DNA of 52,702 nt, taken from contig NZ_JADZDS010000024.1 in assembly GCF_020850895.1 (NCBI RefSeq), positions 1 through 52,702 of the forward strand, in the 5' to 3' direction. Each line of letters starts with the position of its first letter. Within the stretch, counting starts at the first letter, position 1. Below are positions 1 through 10,270 of this stretch, piece after piece. The notes beneath the pieces were generated by a model, which was not told the origin of the DNA, ran no database searches, and saw only the letters and a program-made list of their open reading frames with translations. The DNA comes from Thermomonas sp. (lineage in GTDB: Bacteria; Pseudomonadota; Gammaproteobacteria; Xanthomonadales; Xanthomonadaceae). A program made the translations under genes and the position numbers.

Positions 1-549
1 CTGGACCGTTCCAGAACGCGCCTGGAGCTCGCGCTGGCGTTGCTCGTAGATTTCGCGACCGGCCATGCTGCCGAGCATCGAACCCACTGCGGTTGCCGCA
101 TAGGCGCCGGTGCCTCCACCCATCTGGCTGCCGAGCAATGCTCCAGCGATTCCGCCGATCACCGCCGCCGTGTTGCTTCCGGCGCGGGTCCCGTAGCGGC
201 GATCGCCGTAGGCGTCCCGGCCGTAGTAAGCATACCGGTCGTAGTAGGGATCACGATCCGAGTAGGAATCCCGGCCGTAACGCCTGTCCTCGTAGCTTTC
301 GTAACGACCCGTGGCTGCCGTTTCGCGGCAAATACGGGAAGGTGCGGGAGCGTCACCCCCGACCAGGACCGGATCCACCCGGATCACCTGGGCGTAGTCG
401 TAATAGGTCCCGGGATCGGATTCGACGTAGGCACCCGCCTGGGCGGGCGTGTCGCCATCGTCGTAAGGAAGATCATTGGATTGGGCCAGCACGGCCGGGC
501 AAGCGGCAACCAGACCCAAGGCAAGCAAGCAGGCAGACAGGCGCTTCAT
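1..549 (-). CDS. Glycine-zipper (2TM) envelope protein, partial at the window edge
   Basis: The frame is open from an ATG at 549 down to base 1 with no stop, so 183 codons are visible and the C-terminus lies outside the window. Residues about 1-22 form a signal peptide (MKRLSACLLALGLVAAC..AQS). Residues about 84-122 are rich in Tyr, Asp and Arg (RRYGRDSYSDRDPYYDRY). A glycine-zipper segment follows at about 126-165 (VIGGIAGALLGSQMGGG, then GSMLGSMAG). The layout matches secreted glycine-zipper 2TM proteins of the 17-kDa antigen/SlyB type, which associate with the outer membrane. No lipobox is obvious, because the Cys in the leader is followed by further hydrophobic residues. The exact role is unknown. 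It is divergent from the EF-G-like gene across a 279-nt spacer. Confidence 0.8.
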   Translation of the reverse strand, partial: MKRLSACLLALGLVAACPAVLAQSNDLPYDDGDTPAQAGAYVESDPGTYYDYAQVIRVDPVLVGGDAPAPSRICRETAATGRYESYEDRRYGRDSYSDRDPYYDRYAYYGRDAYGDRRYGTRAGSNTAAVIGGIAGALLGSQMGGGTGAYAATAVGSMLGSMAGREIYEQRQRELQARSGTVQ

Positions 550-828
550 GTGTTTCCCCAGACCGGAGCCAAATGGACCGGCGTGCAGCGACATTGCATC
601 CGCCCGGTTGACGAGAAGCTGAACACGGCAAGACTCGCCAGAGCCGTTTAACGACGCGACAGCTTGGCAAGGCCAGTCCGAAGCACTGTGTTGCAGCGCA
701 CGATCACCACTCCACGGGCTGCGCTAAGGTGGTGGGACGCCGTGACGCCCGCACATGACGCTGCAACCATCGCCATCAACGCGGACCGCCACGACGATCC
801 TATCCAACCTGCAGCGAGGGTCCCAGGC

Positions 829-2874
829 ATGTCCCACAGCACATCGCAGATCCGCAACGTGGCCTTGGCGGGCCACCCCGGCGCCGGCAAAACCACCCTG
901 TTCGAAGCCCTGCTGCATGCCGGCGGCGCCATCCAGACGGCAGGCACGGTCGAGCGCGGCAACACGGTGTCGGATTACGATCCGATCGAACGGGAACGCG
1001 GACACTCCATCGATTCCGTCATCGCCAGCATCGATCGCCCCGGAATGCATCTCACCCTGATCGATACCCCGGGGTACCAGGACTTCCGCGGCCCGGCGCT
1101 TGGGGTGATGGATGCAGTGGAAACCATCGCAATCGTGGTTGACCCCGAAACCGGCATCGGCCACGGCACCCGCCGGATGATGCACTACGCGATCGGCCGC
1201 GGGCTGTCGCGTGCGATCGTGATCAACAAGATCGACCAAGGCCACGCCGACGGCAGCTTACTCAACGCACTACGCGAGGAATTCGGTCCGGAAGTGCTTC
1301 CGATCAACCTGCCCGCGGACGGAGGGGCGCGAGTGATCGACTGCTTCGGGGGGCGCGAGGGCGACAGCGACCTCGGCCCTGTGGCCGAATGGCACCAGAA
1401 GATCCTCGACCAGGTGGTCGAGATGAACGAAGAGGTGATGGACCGTTTTCTCGAACATGGCGAGGACGCCCTCACTGCCGAAGAGCTCCACGACGCCTTC
1501 GAACAATGCTTGCGCGAAGGCCATCTGATCCCGGTGCTGTTCCTGTCGGCGCGCACCGGCGTGGGCACGCGCAAGTTCCTCGACGTCGCCGAGCGCCTGT
1601 TCCCGAACCCCAAAGAGGCCAATCCGGCGCCATTCCGCAAGGGCTTGGGCGCCGAAATGCAGCCCGTCGTTGCCCTGCCCGATCCCGAGGCCCATGTCAT
1701 CGCCGACGTGTTCAAGATCATCAATGACCCCTTCGTCGGCAAGCTCGGCATCTTCCGCGTCCACCAGGGCACGGTGAAACGCGACACCCAACTGTTCGTC
1801 GATGACGGCAAAAAGGCATTCCGGGTGGCGCACTTGTTCCGGCTGCAGGGCAAGGACCATGTCGAGATCGCGCAGGCGATCCCGGGCGACATCGCCGCAG
1901 TGGCCAAGGTCGACGAACTGCACTACGAGGCAGTCCTGCACGATTCACATGACGAGGACCGGATTTCACTGACGCCGATGGTCTTCCCGCGCGCGATGTT
2001 CGGCATGGCGATCGAGCCGGCGACCAAGGGCCAGGAACAGAAGCTGGCAACAGCGCTGGCGAAGCTCGCCGAGGAGGACCCGGCCTTCGTGGTCGAACAC
2101 AGCGGCGAAACCAACGAAACCGTCATCCGCGGCCTGTCCGACCTGCACCTGCGGGTCATGCTGCAGCGCCTGAAGGACCGCTTCCAGGTCGAGGTGACGA
2201 CCCGCCCGCCGCGGATCGCGTTCCGGGAAACGATCGGTGCGCCTGCCGAAGGCCACCATCGGCACAAGAAGCAAACCGGTGGCGCCGGCCAGTTCGGAGA
2301 AGTGTTCCTGCGGATCGAACCGCTGCCGCGCGGCAGCGGCTTCGAGTTCATCGACGAGGTCAAGGGCGGCACCATCCCGGGACAGTTCCTGCCGGCGGTG
2401 GAAAAAGGCGTGCGCCAGGTGCTGGCCAACGGCGCGATCGCGGGCTATCCGATGCAGGACCTGCGGGTGACGGTGTACGACGGCAAGCACCATCCGGTCG
2501 ACAGCAAGGAGGTGGCATTCATCGCCGCCGGCAAGCGTGCCTTCCTCGATGCGGTGGGCAAGGCCAGGCCACAAGTGCTCGAGCCCATCGTCGAACTGGA
2601 AGTCACCGCACCGGAGTCGTACATGGGCGACATCAGCGGCGGTTTGGCCACCAAGCGCGCGCGCATCAACAGCACCGATTCACTGGCCGGTGGGGAAATC
2701 GTCATCCGCGCGCTGGTGCCACTGTCCGAGTTGGAAAGCTACGGCGCCGAGCTGAAGTCCGCCACCGCGGGTCGCGGCCGCTATTCCCTCGATTTCAGTC
2801 GGTACGAGCCGGTGCCGCCTCAGGTGCAGAAGAAACTGGCGGACGCCTACAAGCCGCATGTCGAGGAAGATTGA
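829..2874 (+). CDS. Elongation factor G-like translational GTPase (EF-G paralogue)
   Basis: This is a 681-aa protein with full EF-G architecture: G domain, domain II, then domains III-V. The P-loop GHPGAGKT lies at residues 15-22, followed by RERGHSI (switch I region), DTPGYQDF (G3), NKID (G4) and LSARTG (G5). C-terminal EF-G blocks such as GGAGQFGEV and ESYMGDISG are present. Classical EF-G has DTPGH, with a catalytic His, at G3; here it is Tyr. This is a feature of the divergent EF-G-like lineage and suggests altered GTP hydrolysis. The ATG at 829 is preceded by GCGAGGG and puts the P-loop in its usual place. An upstream in-frame ATG at 664 would add 55 unsupported residues. It is probably a secondary factor, since main fusA normally sits with rpsL/rpsG and tuf, which are absent here. 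Confidence 0.9.
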   Translation: MSHSTSQIRNVALAGHPGAGKTTLFEALLHAGGAIQTAGTVERGNTVSDYDPIERERGHSIDSVIASIDRPGMHLTLIDTPGYQDFRGPALGVMDAVETIAIVVDPETGIGHGTRRMMHYAIGRGLSRAIVINKIDQGHADGSLLNALREEFGPEVLPINLPADGGARVIDCFGGREGDSDLGPVAEWHQKILDQVVEMNEEVMDRFLEHGEDALTAEELHDAFEQCLREGHLIPVLFLSARTGVGTRKFLDVAERLFPNPKEANPAPFRKGLGAEMQPVVALPDPEAHVIADVFKIINDPFVGKLGIFRVHQGTVKRDTQLFVDDGKKAFRVAHLFRLQGKDHVEIAQAIPGDIAAVAKVDELHYEAVLHDSHDEDRISLTPMVFPRAMFGMAIEPATKGQEQKLATALAKLAEEDPAFVVEHSGETNETVIRGLSDLHLRVMLQRLKDRFQVEVTTRPPRIAFRETIGAPAEGHHRHKKQTGGAGQFGEVFLRIEPLPRGSGFEFIDEVKGGTIPGQFLPAVEKGVRQVLANGAIAGYPMQDLRVTVYDGKHHPVDSKEVAFIAAGKRAFLDAVGKARPQVLEPIVELEVTAPESYMGDISGGLATKRARINSTDSLAGGEIVIRALVPLSELESYGAELKSATAGRGRYSLDFSRYEPVPPQVQKKLADAYKPHVEED

Positions 2875-2953
2875 TTCCGGCCGCAGTCCGAGGATCATCG
2901 CGTCTGACATGGGTGCGATGGTGGAACGCAACCATCCAGGAGTGCTTTGCCCC

Positions 2954-3667
2954 ATGCGCATCTTGCAGCGTGCCGTCCTGATTGCCTCCTGCCTATTGGT
3001 TGCCTGTCGCCCATCGCCGCAGGCAGCCTCGCCATCGACGGCACAGCCGACACCCTCGGCCACGGCGGCACCGGTGGCTGCCGCCACACCCTCGGCACCC
3101 GTGGTCGACCAAGCCGACTGGACCCTGCCCGGCTGGATCACGCCGCAAACGACGCTGGCCCAGTTGCAGGCCCGTTACGGCGCCGGGAATGTCCGCAAGG
3201 AAACACTCACTGGCCCGGAAGGCATGACCTACGACGCCTACGTACTGTTCGCCGACGATCCCACCAGACGCCTCGAATTGGACCTGTTCAACGACAGCGG
3301 CGTGGACAGGATCGCAGGGATCCGCATCGTGGACACGGGCACACGCTGGCATGACGCCAATGGCTTGCACACCGGGATGACGCTCGAAGACTTGGTGGCG
3401 AAAAACGGCAAGCCGATCAGCTTCTCCGGGCTGGATTGGGACTACGGCGGCACGATCCAGGATTGGCATGGCGGAACCTTGGCGCCAACGGATCCCCTGA
3501 CCACCTACCCGACAATCATCCTGACCCGCCGGACTGGCCTCGGTGAATCCGTCGCCCTGCCCGCTGGCGATGGCCTGTTCCGCAGCGACGATCCGAAATG
3601 GCCGAACGTCGGCAAGGACCTGGTGGTCGGGCAGGTGCTGATGAGCTGGCCGGACGAAAACGATTGA
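2954..3667 (+). CDS. Putative lipoprotein of unknown function
   Basis: This 237-aa protein starts MRILQRAVLIASCLLVACRP. It is a lipoprotein signal with the lipobox LVAC, so Cys18 is the likely lipidation site. A Pro/Ala/Ser/Thr-rich linker of about 35 residues follows (tether to the membrane), then a globular domain beginning near WTLPGWITPQTTLAQLQARY. The ATG at 2954 is chosen because it begins the signal peptide; in-frame starts further upstream would bury it. I recognise no catalytic motif. It follows the EF-G-like gene by 79 nt on the same strand and converges with the SET-domain gene, leaving 15 nt. Confidence 0.8.
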   Translation: MRILQRAVLIASCLLVACRPSPQAASPSTAQPTPSATAAPVAAATPSAPVVDQADWTLPGWITPQTTLAQLQARYGAGNVRKETLTGPEGMTYDAYVLFADDPTRRLELDLFNDSGVDRIAGIRIVDTGTRWHDANGLHTGMTLEDLVAKNGKPISFSGLDWDYGGTIQDWHGGTLAPTDPLTTYPTIILTRRTGLGESVALPAGDGLFRSDDPKWPNVGKDLVVGQVLMSWPDEND

Positions 3668-3682
3668 GGCCGTCGGCAGGTC

Positions 3683-4147
3683 TCAGCGCTTCGGCTTGAG
3701 CATGGTCCCGGTGCAGGTTTTTGCACCACAGCGACAGGCCCAGATCTTCTTCAGCCGCGGCGTATGCCGTTCGGCGAGGCGGATGCCGTAGTCGTAGGTG
3801 AGTTCTTCGCCGGGCTTGATCGCGCGAATCGCTTCGATGAACACCCGCGAACGTCGCGGGTCGGACGCATCCTCCACCAGCACCGCCTCGCAATTGGGCG
3901 CGCAGCTGTGGTTGATCCAGCGTGCGGCATTGCCCTCGAAATTGGCATCGATCACCCAATCCTCGTCCAGGGTGAACAGGAAGGTGTGGCCGCTTTCGAT
4001 GTCGCCACTGTCATCCGCGTCCACCTCTTCGTGGCTGCGGCGACAGCCCTTGTATTCGATCAGGCGCTCGCCCTTGCCGATCGGCAGCACGGCGAACACG
4101 CCGTTGCCGTGGATGGCGGAGCGACGGGTCTGGATTTTCTTCGGCAT
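3683..4147 (-). CDS. SET domain-containing protein-lysine N-methyltransferase
   Basis: This 154-aa protein is a nearly minimal SET domain. It shows the N-terminal SET strand (RRSAIHGNGVFA), the cofactor/pseudoknot motif NHSCAPNCE and the catalytic motif GEELTYDYG. A post-SET-like Cys cluster (CRCGAKTCTG) probably binds zinc together with the Cys of NHSC. SET enzymes transfer methyl groups from S-adenosylmethionine to lysine side chains; the bacterial substrate is unknown. The ATG at 4147 gives MPKKIQTRRS; a GTG two codons upstream is also possible. It stands alone between two unrelated genes. Confidence 0.88.
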   Translation of the reverse strand: MPKKIQTRRSAIHGNGVFAVLPIGKGERLIEYKGCRRSHEEVDADDSGDIESGHTFLFTLDEDWVIDANFEGNAARWINHSCAPNCEAVLVEDASDPRRSRVFIEAIRAIKPGEELTYDYGIRLAERHTPRLKKIWACRCGAKTCTGTMLKPKR

Positions 4148-4195
4148 CGGCACGCAACACGGGGAAAGTGCGCATTGTGCCCCAGCCTCGACACT

Positions 4196-4441
4196 TCAGT
4201 GCAACCACCACGCGCCGCCACTCCAATGCATGGCCATGCCGAAGCCGAACAGGATCCAGAATAGTTTTTTCGTGCTGCGGCTTGCGCGCCACAACAGGAA
4301 CAGCGAGCCGGCTGCCAGCAGCCAGTGCAGCAGGCGCGAGCGCTCGGCGCCCTCGGCCTTGCCGACGCGCTCCACCAGATCGCCCATGCTGGCCTGGAGG
4401 CGGTCGTACAACGACACTTCGAATCGGGTCTGCGTGGACAT
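4196..4441 (-). CDS. Small predicted membrane protein
   Basis: This 81-aa protein starts MSTQTRFEVSLYDRLQASMG. An amphipathic N-terminal half is followed by two hydrophobic segments, at about 43-59 (LLHWLLAAGSLFLLWRA) and 64-80 (KLFWILFGFGMAMHW). The start at 4441 has a good Shine-Dalgarno sequence (CAGGAGATC, spacing about 5). A longer in-frame reading upstream is low quality. I do not recognise the family. It lies 48 nt upstream of the SET gene in the same direction, so the two may be co-transcribed. Confidence 0.65.
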   Translation of the reverse strand: MSTQTRFEVSLYDRLQASMGDLVERVGKAEGAERSRLLHWLLAAGSLFLLWRASRSTKKLFWILFGFGMAMHWSGGAWWLH

Positions 4442-4633
4442 CGGGATCTCCTGCGGCATCGTGGCGTGGCTGGAAGCGCGTCGATCCCGCTGCCTGCCAT
4501 GACCGTCATTGTCCCCACGCAAGGCATCGCCACCATGCGCATCCGTCAACCCTTGCAGCTGTCCGCCCCGCGTCAACCGGGTGCGCGCGGCCGCGTTGTC
4601 GTGATCGTCAACGTCAGATTGAGGACCGCATAG

Positions 4634-5563
4634 ATGCGAATCGCCACCACCGCACTCGTCTCCCTGCTCGCCTTCGGCCTGCTCGCCGGTGTGGGCAGCC
4701 AGGCGTCCGCCCAGCAGCGCCTGCGGCAGATGCTGGAACAACGTCGCACAAACATTCCCAGAACAGAGCTACCCGCCGGTACCCGGATCGAGCGCGATAT
4801 CGCCTACGGCAATGACCCGAAGCAGCGCTATGACGTCTACCTGCCCGCACGGATGCAGCCCGGTGCGCCGATCCTGTTCATGGTCCACGGTGGTGGCTGG
4901 CGCCGCGGCGACAAGGCCTCGCCCGGTGTGGTCGGCAACAAGGCCGCGTATTGGTTGAATCAGGGGTTCGTGTTCGTTTCGACCAACAACCGACTAGTGC
5001 CGGACGCCAATCCGATGCAGCAGGCCGAGGACGTGGCGGCGGCCATTGCCTCGGTTCAGCAACACGCGCGCCAATGGCAGGCCGATCCGGGCCGGATGAT
5101 CCTGATGGGGCATTCCGCCGGTGCCCACTTGGTCATGCTGGTGTCGACCAAGCCCGACCTGCTGCGCCAGGCCGGTGCCCGGCTCCCGCTCGGCGTGGTA
5201 TCGCTGGACAGCGGCGCGCTTGACGTACCGGTCTTGATGAGCCAGAACCGCGTGCCCGAGCTGTATACCAATGCCTTCGGCAGCGACCCGGCCTTCTGGC
5301 GCTCGGTGTCACCGCAGCAGCAGTTGGATTGGCGTGCCCTGCCGATGCTGCTGGTGTGCTCCAGCACGCGCCATTTCCCGACTTCGCCCTGCGATGAGGC
5401 GAACAAGCTGGCCAATCGTGCGCACAGCGTATCGGTATCCGCACTGGTCCTCCGGGAAACCCTGTCGCACGGGGAGATCAATGCCCAGCTCGGCCTGCCC
5501 TCGGACTACACGCAGGCCGTCGCAGGCTGGATCAACCAGCGCTTGATGCAAGTCAGGCGCTGA
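4634..5563 (+). CDS. Secreted alpha/beta-hydrolase (carboxylesterase-like)
   Basis: This 309-aa protein begins with a signal peptide (MRIATTALVSLLAFGLLAG..ASAQQ). The oxyanion-hole motif HGGGW is followed by the nucleophile elbow GHSAGAH and a C-terminal His in LSHGEIN. This order is typical of hormone-sensitive-lipase/BD-FAE-like esterases, which cleave small esters; export implies a periplasmic or extracellular site. The sequence GAGGAC precedes the ATG at a suitable distance. It lies just upstream of the SUF operon, which has its own promoter candidate, so a functional link is unlikely. Confidence 0.87.
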   Translation: MRIATTALVSLLAFGLLAGVGSQASAQQRLRQMLEQRRTNIPRTELPAGTRIERDIAYGNDPKQRYDVYLPARMQPGAPILFMVHGGGWRRGDKASPGVVGNKAAYWLNQGFVFVSTNNRLVPDANPMQQAEDVAAAIASVQQHARQWQADPGRMILMGHSAGAHLVMLVSTKPDLLRQAGARLPLGVVSLDSGALDVPVLMSQNRVPELYTNAFGSDPAFWRSVSPQQQLDWRALPMLLVCSSTRHFPTSPCDEANKLANRAHSVSVSALVLRETLSHGEINAQLGLPSDYTQAVAGWINQRLMQVRR

Positions 5564-5584
5564 ACATGGCGGCGGCGGCCGCAA

Positions 5585-5608
5585 AATCGTACAATTTCAG
5601 TACCGATT
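5585..5608 (+). promoter_or_regulatory. Promoter with candidate Rrf2-type operator ahead of the SUF regulator
   Basis: A near-palindrome spans these bases: AATCGTAC (5585-5592), seven bases, then GTACCGATT (5600-5608). The arms match except for one extra base. A strong -10 hexamer TACAAT (5590-5595) lies inside it, 28 nt before the ATG; the -35 region is weak. The core ACAATTTCAGTACC resembles IscR/SufR-type sites. An operator covering the -10 fits autorepression by the downstream regulator (inference). Confidence 0.55.
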
Positions 5609-5623
5609 GAACGCCGCCCCGCC

Positions 5624-6061
5624 ATGCTTCGCGTCACCAAGCTGACCGATTACGCCACCGTCGTCCTGACCGTGCTCGCCGCACGGCCGGGCGCGGTGTT
5701 GAGTGCGCCGGAACTGGCCGAAAGCTCGGGACTGGAACAGCCCACCGTCGCCAAGTTGCTCAAGCCGCTGGCAGCCGCCGGCCTGGTGCAGGGCTTCCGC
5801 GGCGCCAGCGGTGGCTACCGCCTCGCCAAGCCCGCGGACCACATCTCGCTGATCGAAATCGTCGAAGCCATGGAAGGCCCGCTGAGCATGACCGAATGCA
5901 GCGCGGCCAGCGGTCACTGCGGAATCGAACACCGCTGCGGCGTACGCAACAACTGGCGGCGCATCAATGATGTCGTGATTGATGCGTTGCGCGGTGTTTC
6001 GCTGGCGCAGATGCTGGCCCGCGCACCGCAGTCCACCCGTTCACGCATCGCGCAGGCCTGA
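5624..6061 (+). CDS. Rrf2-family SUF Fe-S assembly regulator (IscR/SufR-like)
   Basis: This 145-aa protein has an N-terminal winged helix (MLRVTKLTDYATVVLTVLA, then LEQPTVAKLLKPL). The Rrf2 signature GASGGYRLA is followed by three cysteines, Cys92, Cys99 and Cys105 (CSAASGHC and CGIEHRC). In this family these ligate a regulatory Fe-S cluster. It heads the suf genes in the same direction, 72 nt before sufB. The expected role is to sense Fe-S status and repress the operon when clusters are sufficient. Confidence 0.92.
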   Translation: MLRVTKLTDYATVVLTVLAARPGAVLSAPELAESSGLEQPTVAKLLKPLAAAGLVQGFRGASGGYRLAKPADHISLIEIVEAMEGPLSMTECSAASGHCGIEHRCGVRNNWRRINDVVIDALRGVSLAQMLARAPQSTRSRIAQA

Positions 6062-6133
6062 ACACCGCCGCCATGACCCACGCCGCCAGCAAGACGCCGC
6101 CCGCAACCGGCGCGTCCAGCCAGGACCACCTCC

Positions 6134-7575
<1,442 letters not shown>

Positions 7576-7579
<4 letters not shown>

Positions 7580-7779
7580 ACAACGCTCCGATCCGCCGCC
7601 TGCAGTTCGTCGATGCCGATCAGCGCCAACAGCGAAATCTCGGCTACTGGCGTCAGCGCAGCACCGGCGAACGCCTGCATGCCGTGCTGACATTGCACCG
7701 CGAAGGCAATGCGCTGTTCAAGGGCGGGCATCCACCATTCACGCTGCAGTGGAAGTTATTCGATGGCCAGTGCGAGTGA
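7576..7779 (+). CDS. Small hypothetical protein inserted between sufB and sufC
   Basis: This 67-aa frame starts at the ATG that overlaps the sufB stop (ATGA). Its 3' end overlaps the next gene by 17 bases. The protein begins [20 protein letters not shown] and ends [19 protein letters not shown]. It is polar, with no membrane segment, no Cys pair and no motif I recognise. Codon choice looks like that of its neighbours. The tight coupling supports a real gene, but it has no known place in the SUF pathway. It could be a partner of the following nucleotidyltransferase (inference). Confidence 0.55.
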
Positions 7780-8266
7780 CAACGTGTTGGACAAGGGCTG
7801 GCGGGACTTTCTTGCTGCGCTCGAAACCCAAGGCGTGGAATACATGCTGGTGGGCGGCATCGCGCTTGGCGTCCATGGACATGTTCGCTACACCAAGGAC
7901 ATGGATATCTGGTTCCACGGCACTGAACGCAATGCCGAGCGATTGATCGCGGCATTGCGGACGTTCGGATTCACCGACATTTCCGCACCCGCATCGGCGT
8001 TCTGCAAGCCTCGCGCGATGTTGGTGCTGGGCAAGGAACCCAACGCAATCGAACTCATCAACTTCGCCGACGGCGTCGACTTCGATGCGTGCTACCCACG
8101 CCGCATCATGGTTCCGCTCGACGGGGTGCAGGTCGCCGTCATCGCCCTCGATGACCTGCGGACAAACAAACGTGCGGTTGGCCGCCTGCAGGACCTGGCC
8201 GATCTGGAACATCTGGAAGGGGCCGCTGACGCTCGCCCCGGAGACTGCAATGCTGAAAATCAATGA
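7763..8266 (+). CDS. Nucleotidyltransferase-fold protein (DUF6036/AbiEii-like) inside the suf operon
   Basis: This 167-aa protein carries the minimal nucleotidyltransferase motif MLVGGIALGVHGHVRYTKDM followed by DIW: the Gly-Gly loop, then the D-x-D metal-binding acids (DMD). The C-terminal block VAVIALDDLRTNKRAVGRLQ, then DLADLEHL, is typical of DUF6036-type stand-alone nucleotidyltransferases. It overlaps the gene before it and sufC after it by 17 bases each, so it is embedded in the suf transcript. The ATG at 7763 ([10 protein letters not shown]) is chosen over an upstream in-frame ATG, which would extend it further into its neighbour. Relatives include toxin-like nucleotidyltransferases; the substrate is unknown. 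It is not a standard SUF component. Confidence 0.82.
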   Translation: MASASDNVLDKGWRDFLAALETQGVEYMLVGGIALGVHGHVRYTKDMDIWFHGTERNAERLIAALRTFGFTDISAPASAFCKPRAMLVLGKEPNAIELINFADGVDFDACYPRRIMVPLDGVQVAVIALDDLRTNKRAVGRLQDLADLEHLEGAADARPGDCNAENQ

Positions 8267-9011
8267 TCTCCACGCCTCCGTCGCCGGCAAGGAAATCCTC
8301 AAAGGCCTCTCACTCGAGGTGAAGGCCGGCGAAGTCCACGCCATCATGGGGCCGAACGGCGCCGGCAAATCGACTCTGGGCAATATCCTCGCCGGCCGCG
8401 ATGGCTACGAGGTGACCGCCGGCAGCGTCGAGTTCGAGGGTAAACCGCTACTTGAGCTGAAGCCGGAAGAACGCGCCGCGGCCGGGGTCGTCCTCGCCTT
8501 CCAGTACCCGGTGGAAATCCCGGGCGTGAACAACACCTACTTCCTGCGTTCGGCCTTCAATGCCCAGCGCAAGACCCGTGGCGAGCCCGAGCTCGACTCG
8601 ATGCAATTTCTGAAGAAGGTCCGCGAGAAACTCGCCGTGCTGCACCTGAAGGACGAGCTGCTGCATCGTGGCGTCAACGAAGGGTTTTCCGGTGGCGAGA
8701 AGAAGCGCAACGAGATCTTCCAGCTCGCCCTGCTCGAACCCAAGCTCGCGATTCTCGATGAAACCGATTCCGGGCTCGATATCGACGCACTGAAATCGGT
8801 GGCCGATGGCGTCAACGCGCTGCGCACGCCGGATCGCGCCTTCCTCGTGATCACCCACTACCAGCGCCTGCTCGATTACATCAAGCCCGATGTGGTGCAT
8901 GTGCTGGCCGATGGCCAGATCGTCGAAACCGGCGGCCCGGACCTGGCGCTGGAGCTGGAGGCCCACGGCTATGCCTGGATCCGCCAGCGGATCGGGCCGG
9001 AGGCGGCGTGA
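8250..9011 (+). CDS. sufC: Fe-S cluster assembly ATPase SufC
   Basis: This 253-aa ABC-type ATPase has Walker A GPNGAGKST, the Q-loop region LAFQYPVEIPGV, the SufC-specific signature FSGGEKKRNEI, Walker B LAILDETDSGLD and the H-loop residue in LVITHYQRLL. SufC powers conformational change in the SufBC2D complex. The ATG at 8250 lies within the end of the nucleotidyltransferase gene. The stop overlaps the sufD ATG by one base (TGATG). Length and motifs are normal. Confidence 0.97.
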   Translation: MLKINDLHASVAGKEILKGLSLEVKAGEVHAIMGPNGAGKSTLGNILAGRDGYEVTAGSVEFEGKPLLELKPEERAAAGVVLAFQYPVEIPGVNNTYFLRSAFNAQRKTRGEPELDSMQFLKKVREKLAVLHLKDELLHRGVNEGFSGGEKKRNEIFQLALLEPKLAILDETDSGLDIDALKSVADGVNALRTPDRAFLVITHYQRLLDYIKPDVVHVLADGQIVETGGPDLALELEAHGYAWIRQRIGPEAA

Positions 9012-10270
9012 TGAGCGCCCTGCTCGACTCCCTTGCGGCCGGCTTCGAGGGCGACGCCAACCGTCGTGCGCAACTGGATGCGCTGCTGCAGGACGGCCTG
9101 CCGCCGGCGCGCGCCGAAGCATGGAAATACACCTCGCTGCGCCAGCTCGAACGCCGCAATTTCGCCCTGCCGAAGGCCGTGGCCATCGATCCGGCGCTGC
9201 TGGCGGCGACCCCATCGCCACGCATGGTGTTCGTCAATGGCCTGTTCGATGCCGGCCTGAGCGAGCTCTCCGCGCTGCCCATCGGTCTTGACGCCCAGCC
9301 CTTGTCGACCTTGTTGCACGGTGGCGAATCACGCGCACTGGACTTCCTCGAACGCCGCTACCTGCGTGTCGATGAGCCGTTCGCACGGCTCAACGCGGCG
9401 CTGGCGCGCGAAGGCATGGTCCTGCGCGTCGAGGCTGGAACCCACATCGAACAACCGCTGCATCTGGTCCACGTCGGCACGCCGGATGTCGGTGACGTCG
9501 CTTGGCACCTGCGCCATTTCATCGAACTGCGCGAAGGCGCCTCGCTCACGCTGGTCGAGCACGAGCTTGCCGACGGCGACCACGCCCACCTCGGCAACAG
9601 CCTGCTGCATGTCCACGTCGCCAACGACGCCCGGCTGTCGCATGCCCGCATCCAGTCGGCAGCGCCACGCGCCACCCTGTTTGCCCGCACCGACGCCGTG
9701 CTGGCCACGCGGGCAAGCTACCAGCGCAGCGATTTCGAACTCGGTGCGCAGCTGTCGCGCCACGAATTGAATGTTCGCCTCGACGGTGACGCCGCCACCC
9801 TGCGTGCCGATGGCGTGCTGCTGGCCGACGGTCGCCGGCATGTCGATACCCGGCTCGGCATCGACCACGCCGCCCGCGACAGCCGCTGTGAACTGCTGTG
9901 GCGTGGACTCGCAGGGCAACGCGGCCGGGTGGTGTTCCACGGCGGCATCCTGATCCGCGAAGGTGCCGACGGCACTGATGCCGCGCTGTCGAACAAGAAC
10001 CTGCTGCTGTCGGACAACGCCGAGATCGATACCCAGCCGACGCTGGAAATTCATGCGGATGACGTCAAGGCCGCGCATGGCGCAGCGGTCGGCCAGCTCG
10101 ATCCGACCGCGTTGTTCTACCTGCGCTCGCGTGGTCTGCCGGAGACGCAAGCGCGCACCTTGCTCACCGCTGCGTTCTGCCGCGAAGTCGCTGGCCGGAT
10201 CGAACATGCCGCGGTGCGCGCTTCGTGCGAAGCGGCCTTGGACGCAGCGCTGGGCCAACTGGACGCATGA
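9011..10270 (+). CDS. sufD: Fe-S cluster assembly protein SufD
   Basis: This 419-aa paralogue of SufB forms a heterodimer with it in the SufBC2D scaffold. It shows the SufD N-terminal block EAWKYTSLRQLERRNFALP and the C-terminal conserved part NKNLLLSDNAEIDTQPTLEI, AAHGAAVGQLDPTALFYLRS and RGLPETQARTLL. The ATG at 9011 forms TGATG with the sufC stop; a GTG one codon earlier is also possible. Its own stop overlaps sufS as ATGA, so sufC-sufD-sufS are translationally coupled. Confidence 0.96.
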   Translation: MSALLDSLAAGFEGDANRRAQLDALLQDGLPPARAEAWKYTSLRQLERRNFALPKAVAIDPALLAATPSPRMVFVNGLFDAGLSELSALPIGLDAQPLSTLLHGGESRALDFLERRYLRVDEPFARLNAALAREGMVLRVEAGTHIEQPLHLVHVGTPDVGDVAWHLRHFIELREGASLTLVEHELADGDHAHLGNSLLHVHVANDARLSHARIQSAAPRATLFARTDAVLATRASYQRSDFELGAQLSRHELNVRLDGDAATLRADGVLLADGRRHVDTRLGIDHAARDSRCELLWRGLAGQRGRVVFHGGILIREGADGTDAALSNKNLLLSDNAEIDTQPTLEIHADDVKAAHGAAVGQLDPTALFYLRSRGLPETQARTLLTAAFCREVAGRIEHAAVRASCEAALDAALGQLDA

